64,000 nt of DNA from JAIBBV01 sp044347745 (GTDB taxonomy: Bacteria; Bdellovibrionota_C; UBA2361; JAFLCA01): positions 17,560-81,559 of the forward strand of contig JBIKUD010000011.1 in the NCBI GenBank assembly GCA_044347745.1, in the 5' to 3' direction. Both the position numbers and the translations under genes were made by a program. Below are positions 1 to 7,613 of this stretch, piece by piece. Each line of letters starts with the position of its first letter. Within the stretch, counting starts at the first letter, position 1. The notes under the pieces are model-generated. The model saw only the letters and a program-made list of their open reading frames with translations. It did not search any database and had not been told where the DNA came from.

Positions 1-747
1 TCAAAAGACGATCCCCTCGTTGGCTCCATTTTTGGTTTATGTGCCGGTCTTGGGCTCTTTTGGTTTGGTTTTCACCTAAGACGTAAATACAAAATAATAG
101 AGCGAACCCCAACTTCTAAAGTAAGATCGCTTGCAATTGGCTTAGCCGAAATACAAGGCAAGGCCGAAATTTTTAAAGAACCGCTCGTAAGTCCCTTTTC
201 CCAAAAACCCTGCGTCTATTACTCCTACACCGTAGAGCAAAAAAAGCGCTCAGGCAAAAAGACGCGTTGGGTTACTATTGCAAGTGGTAAATCAGAGAGC
301 CCATTTTTCGTTCGCGATGAAACGGGCGTAGTTACGGTGTTGCCTGAAGGTGCAGAGTGCCATTTTGACGTGGACAATCGATTTCGCACGGGCCTTTTTT
401 CAAGTGAGCAAGAGGACCAATTTAAAGCCGGATTAACTCGAATTGGGGTGTCCTATCAGGGACTTTTTGGTGATAAGACGCTGCGTTGTCAGGAGACATT
501 AATAGCAGCAGGCGACAATCTGTATGTACTGGCAGAGGCCCAACGCCGAGCCGCTGCAACAGATTCGGCGAGAAATGAAGACAATCTCTATATGGGGAAG
601 GGCGCACAAAAGATGTGCATCTTCTCAGACTCCAGCGAAAAAGAGCTCTTAAGCTCGCTGAAACTGCAAATGTATCTTTTTGTATACGGTGGGCCGGTTA
701 TCGCGTTAGTGTGTTTGTATATATTACTTAATCGTCTTGGAGTGTGA
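1..747 (+). CDS. GIDE-domain membrane protein, 5' end outside window
   Basis: The reading frame is open from base 1 without a start, so the N-terminus is missing. About residues 10-24 form a hydrophobic segment (the G-S-I-F-G-L-C-A-G-L stretch) followed by basic residues. A soluble domain follows with the pattern of bacterial GIDE proteins (PF12483): A-x-x-x-x-G-K-A, a Y-Y-S-Y-T-V-E strand, a basic loop, F-x-V-R-D-E-T-G, and a second hydrophobic helix near the C-terminus. In eukaryotes the domain occurs in the mitochondrial ligase MUL1, but no RING finger is visible here, so ubiquitin ligase names should not be transferred. The stop codon overlaps the ribosome-binding region of lemA. GIDE-LemA pairs are common in bacteria and point to a shared membrane-associated role of unknown detail. 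Confidence 0.75.
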   Translation, partial: SKDDPLVGSIFGLCAGLGLFWFGFHLRRKYKIIERTPTSKVRSLAIGLAEIQGKAEIFKEPLVSPFSQKPCVYYSYTVEQKKRSGKKTRWVTIASGKSESPFFVRDETGVVTVLPEGAECHFDVDNRFRTGLFSSEQEDQFKAGLTRIGVSYQGLFGDKTLRCQETLIAAGDNLYVLAEAQRRAAATDSARNEDNLYMGKGAQKMCIFSDSSEKELLSSLKLQMYLFVYGGPVIALVCLYILLNRLGV

Positions 748-758
748 GGAGCTGGGTT

Positions 759-1325
759 ATGGTGGCTGCTTTGGTGTTTCTTGGGTTTATTGCTTTTATA
801 GTTATTGGCTTTTTGGCCTGGGGCATTGGCATTTACAACAACTTAGTAGCAATTCGAAATAACGTTGATAAAGCTTGGGCCAATATTGACGTGATATTGA
901 AGCAGCGACATGACGAGCTCCCGAAGCTTATTGATACCTGCAAAGGCTACATGAAACACGAGCAGACTTTGCTTGAAAATGTAACTCGCGCTCGCACTTC
1001 ATTTATGTCGGCCCCAGATGTGGGCGCAAAAACCGAAGCTGAGAATGTACTAAATTCCAGTCTACGCAGTCTTTTTGCCGTCGCGGAAAATTATCCAGAG
1101 CTTAAGGCCAACCAAAACTTTCTTGATCTTCAAAATCGTATCTCGGCTTTGGAAGAAAGTATTGCTGATAGACGTGAATTTTTTAACGAAGCTACGACCA
1201 TCTACAACACCAAAATTCAAAGTTTCCCAGATATGTTTTTTGCTAATATGCTGCAAATGCTTAAGCGGCCGCTGCTTGAGATTCCGAAGGCCGAAACTGA
1301 GGATGTAAAGATTAGTTTCAGCTAG
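759..1325 (+). CDS. lemA: LemA family protein
   Basis: This is a membrane-anchored helical protein of the LemA family, whose biochemical role is not settled. One N-terminal transmembrane helix (about residues 3-25) is followed by the family signature Y-N-x-L-V-x-x-R-N-x-V-x-x-A-W-x-x-I-D-V-x-L-K-Q-R and then by long alpha-helices. I start it at the ATG at 759 because AGGAG at 747-751 sits seven bases upstream. An in-frame GTG at 744 overlaps the stop of the preceding GIDE gene and would add five residues. Translational coupling to the GIDE gene is likely. Length is normal for the family. Confidence 0.9.
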   Translation: MVAALVFLGFIAFIVIGFLAWGIGIYNNLVAIRNNVDKAWANIDVILKQRHDELPKLIDTCKGYMKHEQTLLENVTRARTSFMSAPDVGAKTEAENVLNSSLRSLFAVAENYPELKANQNFLDLQNRISALEESIADRREFFNEATTIYNTKIQSFPDMFFANMLQMLKRPLLEIPKAETEDVKISFS

Positions 1326-1416
1326 TAGGCGGTGAAGTAATGAGGCTGTCGTTCTTCGCTGTAGCTGCGATAGAACGGTGGACCAGGCGCTCTGTAAAAG
1401 CCGAACGCCTACCCGA

Positions 1417-2301
1417 TTAAACTTTAAGAACCACGGCCAACGGATGTACTACGACCAGCGAGGCGTGAAGATGGGGTAACGCTAACTTTAATCTCTCCAA
1501 TTGCGCAAGGTAGGCTGCTTCGGCTTTTGGCTCTGAAATTCGGGCGATAAAGAGATATTTTAGCTCTTTTAAATTAGCTAGGGGGCTAAGATCTTGAAGG
1601 TGGGTAGATTTAATAACGAGTGTTTCCAATTCAGGAAAAAATTGCAGCATCGAGAGTGAAAATGTTTTTATTTTTTTCGATGGATGTTCAATTAAGGTGA
1701 GCTGGCGAAAATTATACTGATCGAGCCAGTCCGCAATCCGTTTCCAGTCTTTATCAGAAAGTGTTGCTGCTCCTTTGACGGCGACTATGTCTACTTTTTC
1801 AACGTGGCCAATTTTTTTGCGAAGATTGGGCAACTCATTTTTCCAATTGAGAGCTTGTTCCTCGCTGCCATTTTCAGAAGCAACCACTATTTGGGGTGTT
1901 GGTTCGATGGTCAGAGGAATCTGAGAAGATTGAAGCCGAAAAAGTAGATTTTGTTGAGAGATTACGAATGTACTGCAATCTTCGATGTCTCTGAATCGGT
2001 GAGTGACCTCTGGAGATTTCAGGAGATAGGCCAAATTGTCGGCTACCTTTGACAAATCCTCTTTTCGCAGTTTGCTCTGCTGGGTTCTACACCAGGATAG
2101 CATCTCAAAAGGAAAATCGGAGGAGGGATGGCCGTTTATCGCCGCCAAAATTTCAGACGCGACAAGCGTTTCTTCCAGCGCACCAAATGCTGAGCTTTGC
2201 GCCTGCAAAAGGAGCTTCTTAAGTGATTTTCGCTGAGAGAATAGATCAAGCCAGTCAGCAGCGGCATCGTTTCCAAAATTGCTTAGTGAAAAAGTGCCCA
2301 T
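1417..2301 (-). CDS. DUF4259-like protein with a leucine-rich-repeat-like C-terminus
   Basis: The first 100 or so residues look like DUF4259, with the opening M-G-T-F-x-x-x-N-F-x-N-D-A-A-x-D-W-L and a run of helices. The C-terminal half (about 205-275) has beta-strand and asparagine-poor leucine-rich repeats of internalin type, for example F-P-E-L-E-T-L-V-I and L-S-P-L-A-N-L-K-E-L-K-Y-L-F-I, so it probably folds as a short solenoid. There is no signal peptide, so a cytoplasmic location is expected. It lies seven bases downstream of metG on the same strand and may be cotranscribed, though a functional link is not evident. The function of DUF4259 is unknown. Family assignment is by pattern recognition only. 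Confidence 0.6.
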   Translation of the reverse strand: MGTFSLSNFGNDAAADWLDLFSQRKSLKKLLLQAQSSAFGALEETLVASEILAAINGHPSSDFPFEMLSWCRTQQSKLRKEDLSKVADNLAYLLKSPEVTHRFRDIEDCSTFVISQQNLLFRLQSSQIPLTIEPTPQIVVASENGSEEQALNWKNELPNLRKKIGHVEKVDIVAVKGAATLSDKDWKRIADWLDQYNFRQLTLIEHPSKKIKTFSLSMLQFFPELETLVIKSTHLQDLSPLANLKELKYLFIARISEPKAEAAYLAQLERLKLALPHLHASLVVVHPLAVVLKV

Positions 2302-2307
2302 CGCGAT

Positions 2308-3876
2308 TTAGGCTGGTAGTTTTGCTCTCTCTAACTTCGGGAAAAGCGGCTCAGCTTTTTTAACCTTAAGCCCATGTGGCAGCTTGCCCCAGGTGAGCCA
2401 TTGCGGATCTGGCGTAAAGTTGACTACGCCAAGGTGGTTCAGCACTGCCTCGCTTTTTCCCGGAATCACTGGCCACAATAGTGTTGCAGCAAGACGGCAA
2501 CTTTCAAGGCATACCCACAATACTTCAGCGGCAAGCGGTTTGCCCTCTTCTGTTTTTACCAGTTTCCAGGGTGCCATGTCTGAGATGTATTTGTTCACGT
2601 CAGTTAAATAAGCAGCTATTCGCTGCAAGCCCATCTCAGGCTCCATGTTTTGCACAAAAGACCACACAGCTTCAACGGTTTTTAGGGCTTCCTCTTTTAT
2701 TTGTAGGGACCGCGCTTCTTTTAAGTCTGGTGTTCCCAAGGTGCCGTCAAAAGACTGGGCAGCAATTGTTGAAGAACGTGAGAGCAGATTGCCAAATTTA
2801 TCGGCTAGTTCATCGTTAAGAGTAGTAACGACTTGATCGAAATTAAAAGAGGCGTCATTCCCCATACGCATTCCACGCACGAGGTAATAGCGGGTTTGGT
2901 CAGCGCCCAGTAGTTCAATAAGTTTATCGGGGCTGACTGTATCGCCTTCCGATTTGCTCATTTTTTTCCCGGCAGAATTTAGCCACCAGCCATGTGCATA
3001 AATATGACGAGGAAGGGGTAACTTCAAAGCCATCAGCATGCTAATCCAGTACACGGCATGGGTAGTAAGAATATCCTTGCCAAGCAAATGCACAGTAGTT
3101 GGCCAGTAGTTCTGAAATCGGGTTTGGTCCGCTTGAGGGTCTTGGTAGCCTAAGGCAGTTACATAATTGAGCAGGGCATCAAACCAAACGTAACAAACAA
3201 ATTCTGGGTCAAAAGGCATTTCGATGCCCCAGCTTAAGCGGCTCTTGGGGCGACTAATACACAAATCTTGGAGAGGTTGTTTTAAGAAGCCCAGAATTTC
3301 GGCGCGTCTGGAAGCAGGAATAATAAAATCTTGATGATCACTAAAGTAACTGATCATCTGTTCTTGATACTGAGACATCTTGAAAAAGTAGTTTGACTCC
3401 GAAACCCAAGTCACCTCTTTGCCGGTGGGGCTTTTGCCGTCTACTAAATCTTTTTCAGTATAAAATATCTCCTCGGAAACGCAGTACCAACCTTCATGGG
3501 TGTCTTTGTAGATGAGGCCCTCTTTGTGGAGCTTCGAAAGGACTGCCTTTACTCCTGCAATATGTGTCGGTTTTGTAGTGCGCATAAAGATGCTGATGTC
3601 AGCATGCAGGTTTTTCCAGGTAGCTTGAAATTTTTCAGCAAGCGCATCAACATGCGCTTGAGCACTAAGCCCCGCGTCTTTTGCGGCATCGGCTACCTTT
3701 TGACCATGCTCATCAGTCCCAGTCAGGAAAATTGAGTCATAGCCCATTAAGCGGTGGTAGCGATGGATGCTGTCGCCAAATACGGTGGTGTAGGCGTGGC
3801 CAAGATGAGGCACCGCGTTGGGGTAATAAATTGGAGTGGTAACGTAAAACGGTTTTAGTTCTTTGGCATTGTTCAT
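2308..3876 (-). CDS. metG: methionyl-tRNA synthetase
   Basis: This class Ia synthetase charges tRNA-Met with methionine in the cytoplasm. Visible hallmarks are Y-Y-P-N-x-x-P-H-L-G-H (HIGH box) near residue 15-25, the catalytic-domain motifs G-T-D-E-H-G and W-F-D-A-L, and the K-K-M-S-K-S-E-G loop near residue 300. The N-terminal catalytic core is followed by an all-helical anticodon-binding domain. The zinc-knuckle CxxC pairs of the E. coli type are absent, and no C-terminal tRNA-binding (EMAP-like) domain is attached, so this is the short form of about 520 residues. I prefer the ATG at 3876 because GAGG lies five bases upstream; an upstream in-frame start would add nine residues. Confidence 0.95.
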   Translation of the reverse strand: MNNAKELKPFYVTTPIYYPNAVPHLGHAYTTVFGDSIHRYHRLMGYDSIFLTGTDEHGQKVADAAKDAGLSAQAHVDALAEKFQATWKNLHADISIFMRTTKPTHIAGVKAVLSKLHKEGLIYKDTHEGWYCVSEEIFYTEKDLVDGKSPTGKEVTWVSESNYFFKMSQYQEQMISYFSDHQDFIIPASRRAEILGFLKQPLQDLCISRPKSRLSWGIEMPFDPEFVCYVWFDALLNYVTALGYQDPQADQTRFQNYWPTTVHLLGKDILTTHAVYWISMLMALKLPLPRHIYAHGWWLNSAGKKMSKSEGDTVSPDKLIELLGADQTRYYLVRGMRMGNDASFNFDQVVTTLNDELADKFGNLLSRSSTIAAQSFDGTLGTPDLKEARSLQIKEEALKTVEAVWSFVQNMEPEMGLQRIAAYLTDVNKYISDMAPWKLVKTEEGKPLAAEVLWVCLESCRLAATLLWPVIPGKSEAVLNHLGVVNFTPDPQWLTWGKLPHGLKVKKAEPLFPKLERAKLPA

Positions 3877-4030
3877 GAGAGCCTCATTAAGCGTGCAAGC
3901 CACATGATATCCCAGGAGTAGTTTGAAGCAAGCATTTGTGAAGTCGGCCGGGCCGGGCAGCTTCCCCTTTTCTTGTCAAAGGGTGACCTATTTAAAGCCT
4001 TACAAAATGTGATTGGGCATGAATATTTGT

Positions 4031-4609
4031 TTATTTTGGGGTGAGAGAAGTAGGCTCTACTATAGTTGCTCCGCCAGGTTCATCCCGAACTACAACCAAG
4101 CAGGTGCCGCTGCCTCTTAAGGAGTAGGAATCACCATCACATATCATGCGGTTTTGCCCTGCATCGATTAAATGGTCCTTGGCATTGAGAGTCAGCACAA
4201 ATTTCCCCTCTATCACATAGAGCATTTCGTGGCGGCCTCTATTTGTAGCTACTGAACCCAATTGAGGATAGTGTCCGTCCTTCATCGAGAACACTGCACT
4301 GTAAACCCCACTTCCGTAAGGCTTATGAATGACTACTTTTGTACCACCACTCAGGTCGTATTCAGCTTGCGCAATCGATCGGTCAAGTTGATTGATCTCA
4401 GCTATAGGCGAATTTTGCATATGTTCCTTACGGGTATCAGTGATGATGGCGCGTCCCGTTGCTGCCTCTACAGCGCTATCCTGCGTACATCCACTGAGCA
4501 GGACGAGTCCAGCCAGGGTCATACGAAGTTGTGTGAAAGGCGAAGGGTCTGGGTTGCTACGCTGTGCGTTTTGGCACTGTGGCATTTCTGTTTTAAAGTT
4601 GGGAAGCAT
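4031..4609 (-). CDS. cupin-domain protein, probable lipoprotein
   Basis: The C-terminal 110 residues fit a single small beta-barrel cupin: G-x-Y-S-A-V-F-S, then G-R-H-E-M-L-Y-V-I-E-G-K-F and G-T-C-L-V-V-V strands. Only some of the usual histidine/glutamate metal ligands (H-E in the first motif) can be seen. Upstream is a hydrophobic stretch ending in L-L-S-G-C, a good lipobox, so the mature protein is probably a lipoprotein starting at that cysteine. The exact start is uncertain: an ATG at 4522 would give a very short signal peptide, the ATG at 4609 a long one, and neither has a convincing ribosome-binding site. Substrate unknown. Confidence 0.6.
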   Translation of the reverse strand: MLPNFKTEMPQCQNAQRSNPDPSPFTQLRMTLAGLVLLSGCTQDSAVEAATGRAIITDTRKEHMQNSPIAEINQLDRSIAQAEYDLSGGTKVVIHKPYGSGVYSAVFSMKDGHYPQLGSVATNRGRHEMLYVIEGKFVLTLNAKDHLIDAGQNRMICDGDSYSLRGSGTCLVVVRDEPGGATIVEPTSLTPK

Positions 4610-4621
4610 CTAAAAATTAAT

Positions 4622-6484
4622 TTAAGACTGTTGGAGATCTACCAGGTCTGCCCCTGCATACAGACCACGAATCCCAATAATAGGAATACTCTTCTTGCCG
4701 AAAACTTGCCACATATTGAGGGCATCTGCAGCTAAATGATATGGGGAGTTGTGGGTATTCATAAGTTCATGCATTACCGCATACTCTGCCCCTTGAATTG
4801 CTACTTTGCGCCTCATGTACAGGAGTGCTTGCGCCTCTTTGCTTGAAATATCTCCTGATGCAAGCTGCGCCTGCATGGCACGTAACACAGACGCCTTGTC
4901 TCTAACTGGCACTTGAGATTTGAGTTCTTGTACATACTCTGGCGCGTCTGGGCCGCTCCACTTTACTAATAGGTCCATTCGCAACAAGATAAGGGTATCG
5001 ATTTGTTTTTGGATCGGGGCGGACTTTTCCGCGAGTCCAACAAGGTGCTCTCTCTTTGTTTCAACGAGTGTGTTGAATCGTGCAAGAGTAGAGGTGGTGC
5101 CGTCTCCTTCTTTGTCTTTGAGCAGCGCAGCCGTAACTCGACCTACTTCTACCAGAGCAATTACATTATTGGAATGTGGCTCAGTTATTCGCAGAGTTCT
5201 TTGATGAATGAGATCCTCGGAATCGGCTAGAGTAACGTCAATCTCGAGGGTCGAGGGTAAAAGCTCAACGATACGAGCGGTAATCTGGTTTACCGAGCTG
5301 TTTAAACGTCTTTCAAACTCCTCCACCGAACCACAGTTAGTAAGTTCCGCGTTTGCTCGAGTAGCTTCGAAATCAGCAACTCCAATTCTGAAGCTTATCG
5401 GAGATGGCAAGGCATCGAGCTTTGCGAGCTCTGCTGCTCGTGCGATGAGCGCAGTCGCTATTGGTATGGAGCGCTCAGCGGTTAATCCGCACCCGGTTCC
5501 TAGTCCATCCATGGTATAATTGTATGAACCGTCTGGCTGCTGCTTGCGGGCATAATCCGGGCAGCAAAACAAAAAACCGGTGCCGCCACTTCTGATAGCT
5601 CTGTTTGCATCGACGAGAGTCTTAAAGTTCGGCGCAAGCAAGCCAGTGGATTTATGTGCATCAACAAAATCAAAATTGAGAAGAATTGATGGCTCGAAGG
5701 CATCAAGTTCGTTGGTCATGAGCTTTTTGCCGCCCAGCGCCTGAGCCAAGCGAAGCTTGGCTGCCTGCAAAAATTCATGTCGCAGCAAGGCGGCAAGTGT
5801 TGCTTGATTATCATCGCTAACATTATTGGTCCTGAAAAATCTTCCACTTACTTCGGCCCGTAATTCGGCGTCGTCCGGAAAGTGATAACTTTGGGTAAAC
5901 CGCTGCCAGACAGAATCTCTTAGGTTGGCGCGGCGTTCAAACTGCCTGCTCATGAGGCCAAAGTCTGGTTCACATTTGGATTCGCGTACGTAAAATTGAG
6001 CAAGTTCAACGAGCCGGCCCCAAGCTGGACTAATTTTTTCTCCAATAACTCCAAAAAGTGGCAGCTTTGAAAAGTCTCCATGCGGAACTGAACCCGAATC
6101 CATTTGCTGCTTATACCAGATAACTGCATGAAAGATTCTATCAGCATGGCTTGCATAATGTTCGTCTGGAATACTAGCAGCCAGCATTTGCTGAATGGCG
6201 AGTTTGTGCTGGTTTACGGAGGCGGTAGCCTTTGGGGTCGAGGCTCGCTGGGTTGCTTCAGACCAGAATGCTGCACAGATTTTTTGGGCCTCGGCGTTTG
6301 GCACTGAAGACGGTGGTCGAAGCGAGGAGTGCTGTGAGCCAACTGCATGAGTTTCGGCAACTTGGTCGAGAAGACTGCCAAAACTGAAGATAGACGCCGA
6401 CGGAATCTGTCGGGCTTGAGGAGCTTCCGAACCTGTTGACTCAGGACCCTTATCTGCTGGTCCTGAGGAGTGACTGTGCACCAT
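4622..6484 (-). CDS. large protein of unknown function
   Basis: I do not recognise this 620-residue protein. The start at 6484 is chosen because AAGGAG precedes that ATG by four bases; the frame stays open further upstream but without a ribosome-binding site. The first 70 residues are rich in Ser, Pro and Glu and look disordered. The middle holds a central region with G-G-T-G-F-L-F-C-C-P-D-Y-A-R and D-G-L-G-T-G-C-G-L-T-A-E-R-S, which reads like a surface-loop-rich domain. The last 200 residues are helical with a possible coiled coil. There is no signal peptide or membrane segment. A sigma70-like promoter lies at 6661-6689. It is transcribed alone or with the cupin gene 12 bases downstream. 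Confidence 0.6.
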   Translation of the reverse strand: MVHSHSSGPADKGPESTGSEAPQARQIPSASIFSFGSLLDQVAETHAVGSQHSSLRPPSSVPNAEAQKICAAFWSEATQRASTPKATASVNQHKLAIQQMLAASIPDEHYASHADRIFHAVIWYKQQMDSGSVPHGDFSKLPLFGVIGEKISPAWGRLVELAQFYVRESKCEPDFGLMSRQFERRANLRDSVWQRFTQSYHFPDDAELRAEVSGRFFRTNNVSDDNQATLAALLRHEFLQAAKLRLAQALGGKKLMTNELDAFEPSILLNFDFVDAHKSTGLLAPNFKTLVDANRAIRSGGTGFLFCCPDYARKQQPDGSYNYTMDGLGTGCGLTAERSIPIATALIARAAELAKLDALPSPISFRIGVADFEATRANAELTNCGSVEEFERRLNSSVNQITARIVELLPSTLEIDVTLADSEDLIHQRTLRITEPHSNNVIALVEVGRVTAALLKDKEGDGTTSTLARFNTLVETKREHLVGLAEKSAPIQKQIDTLILLRMDLLVKWSGPDAPEYVQELKSQVPVRDKASVLRAMQAQLASGDISSKEAQALLYMRRKVAIQGAEYAVMHELMNTHNSPYHLAADALNMWQVFGKKSIPIIGIRGLYAGADLVDLQQS

Positions 6485-6660
6485 TTCTCTCCTTATCGAT
6501 CCACAAGTATTGCAACTATTTGCCGGAACGAAGAAACAATGAGGATAAAAAGAGCGAGGAAACACGAGCGGTACGCTTGCCGTAGTTCCCACAAACATAA
6601 ACTCAGATAACAGCCTTTGCGTTCAAACCTATAATTACGCAGGTGCACTGAGACCTTACA

Positions 6661-6689
6661 AGAATATGTACAGTGCGATGCCTAGTCAA
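6661..6689 (-). promoter_or_regulatory. sigma70-like promoter
   Basis: Read on the minus strand this has TTGACT (6689-6684), a 17-base spacer and TATTCT (6666-6661). It lies about 180 bases ahead of the start of the 620-residue unknown protein. The match is good but not experimentally tested. Confidence 0.4.
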
Positions 6690-6774
6690 GAAGAGTTAAT
6701 CAACCCCAACTAGCTTTCTCTTCGGTGAGCACAAGAGAAGTAGCGTCTAGAATTCGTTTGAGTTTTGGCACACG

Positions 6775-7587
6775 TTAACGAATCCCAATGTGCGTCTTTA
6801 TTATTGCCTCGATGTGTTTACCTGCTGCAAGCGGCTCCTGGCAGGTTGGGCATATGTTGCCCTGACTAATCTGACCTGCTTCATATGATTTAGTGCGCAG
6901 GTCTTCAATCCAGAATGCAAACGTCGCAAAGGCAATCGAGGTGTACACTATAGATTTTGGCATATGGAAACCAAGCGCTTCGGCGCCAAGCAAGGTAGCA
7001 ATCAAAAGTAAAAAGCAGACCCCTAAAATTTTAAATCCTGGACGGCGTTCAATAAAGGTAGTGACATGCGGTGCAGCGAATACCATGAAACCTACGGCGA
7101 TGAAGATTGAAAGATAGATGACCCACATTGTTTGTGTCATTCCAATCGCAGTCACCACAGAATCAATAGAAAACACAAGTCCAAGCATTGATACGCGTGC
7201 GATGACTGCGGGAAAACTAGACGCGGCTTCTCGTTCATCTTTTTTGACAGGGCTGCGTGAGGTTGCATCATGAATTTCGTGTACCGCATGGTATCCAAGG
7301 AAAAGACCGCCGCCCAACAGCACCAATCCTTTGACTGAGAATCCTACGCCTGCCAGGGTAAAAAGTGGCTCATTCATGCTTAAGAGCCAAGCGGCAAAAA
7401 AGACCAAAACGAGGCGCAGGCCGGCACTAATCATTAAACCAATTCGTTCCGCTTTTTTTCGCAACTCCGCCGGTAACTTTGAAACCTGAATGCTAAGAAA
7501 CAGCAGGTTATCAACCCCAAGCACGATTTCGAGGGCCGTAAGCGTCAGCAATGCAACAAGGGCTTCTGAGGTAATCAAGTCAAACAT
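6775..7587 (-). CDS. TerC family integral membrane protein
   Basis: This is a polytopic inner-membrane protein of the TerC/Alx/YoaE superfamily, whose members are linked to metal (notably manganese) export and tellurium resistance. The N-terminus carries the family core A-L-x-x-L-x-x-L-E-I-V-L-G-V-D-N-L-L-F-L with the conserved acidic residues in the membrane, and a second copy S-I-D-S-V-V-T-A-I-G follows near residue 140. About seven hydrophobic segments are visible. The C-terminus ends with an unusual cytoplasmic tail containing C-P-T-C, which could bind a metal, and a His-bearing end. Length (270 aa) is normal apart from this tail. A clear ribosome-binding site was not seen. Confidence 0.85.
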   Translation of the reverse strand: MFDLITSEALVALLTLTALEIVLGVDNLLFLSIQVSKLPAELRKKAERIGLMISAGLRLVLVFFAAWLLSMNEPLFTLAGVGFSVKGLVLLGGGLFLGYHAVHEIHDATSRSPVKKDEREAASSFPAVIARVSMLGLVFSIDSVVTAIGMTQTMWVIYLSIFIAVGFMVFAAPHVTTFIERRPGFKILGVCFLLLIATLLGAEALGFHMPKSIVYTSIAFATFAFWIEDLRTKSYEAGQISQGNICPTCQEPLAAGKHIEAIIKTHIGIR

Positions 7588-7613
7588 AGAGAAAAAAAGT
7601 AATTGAGTGATTT

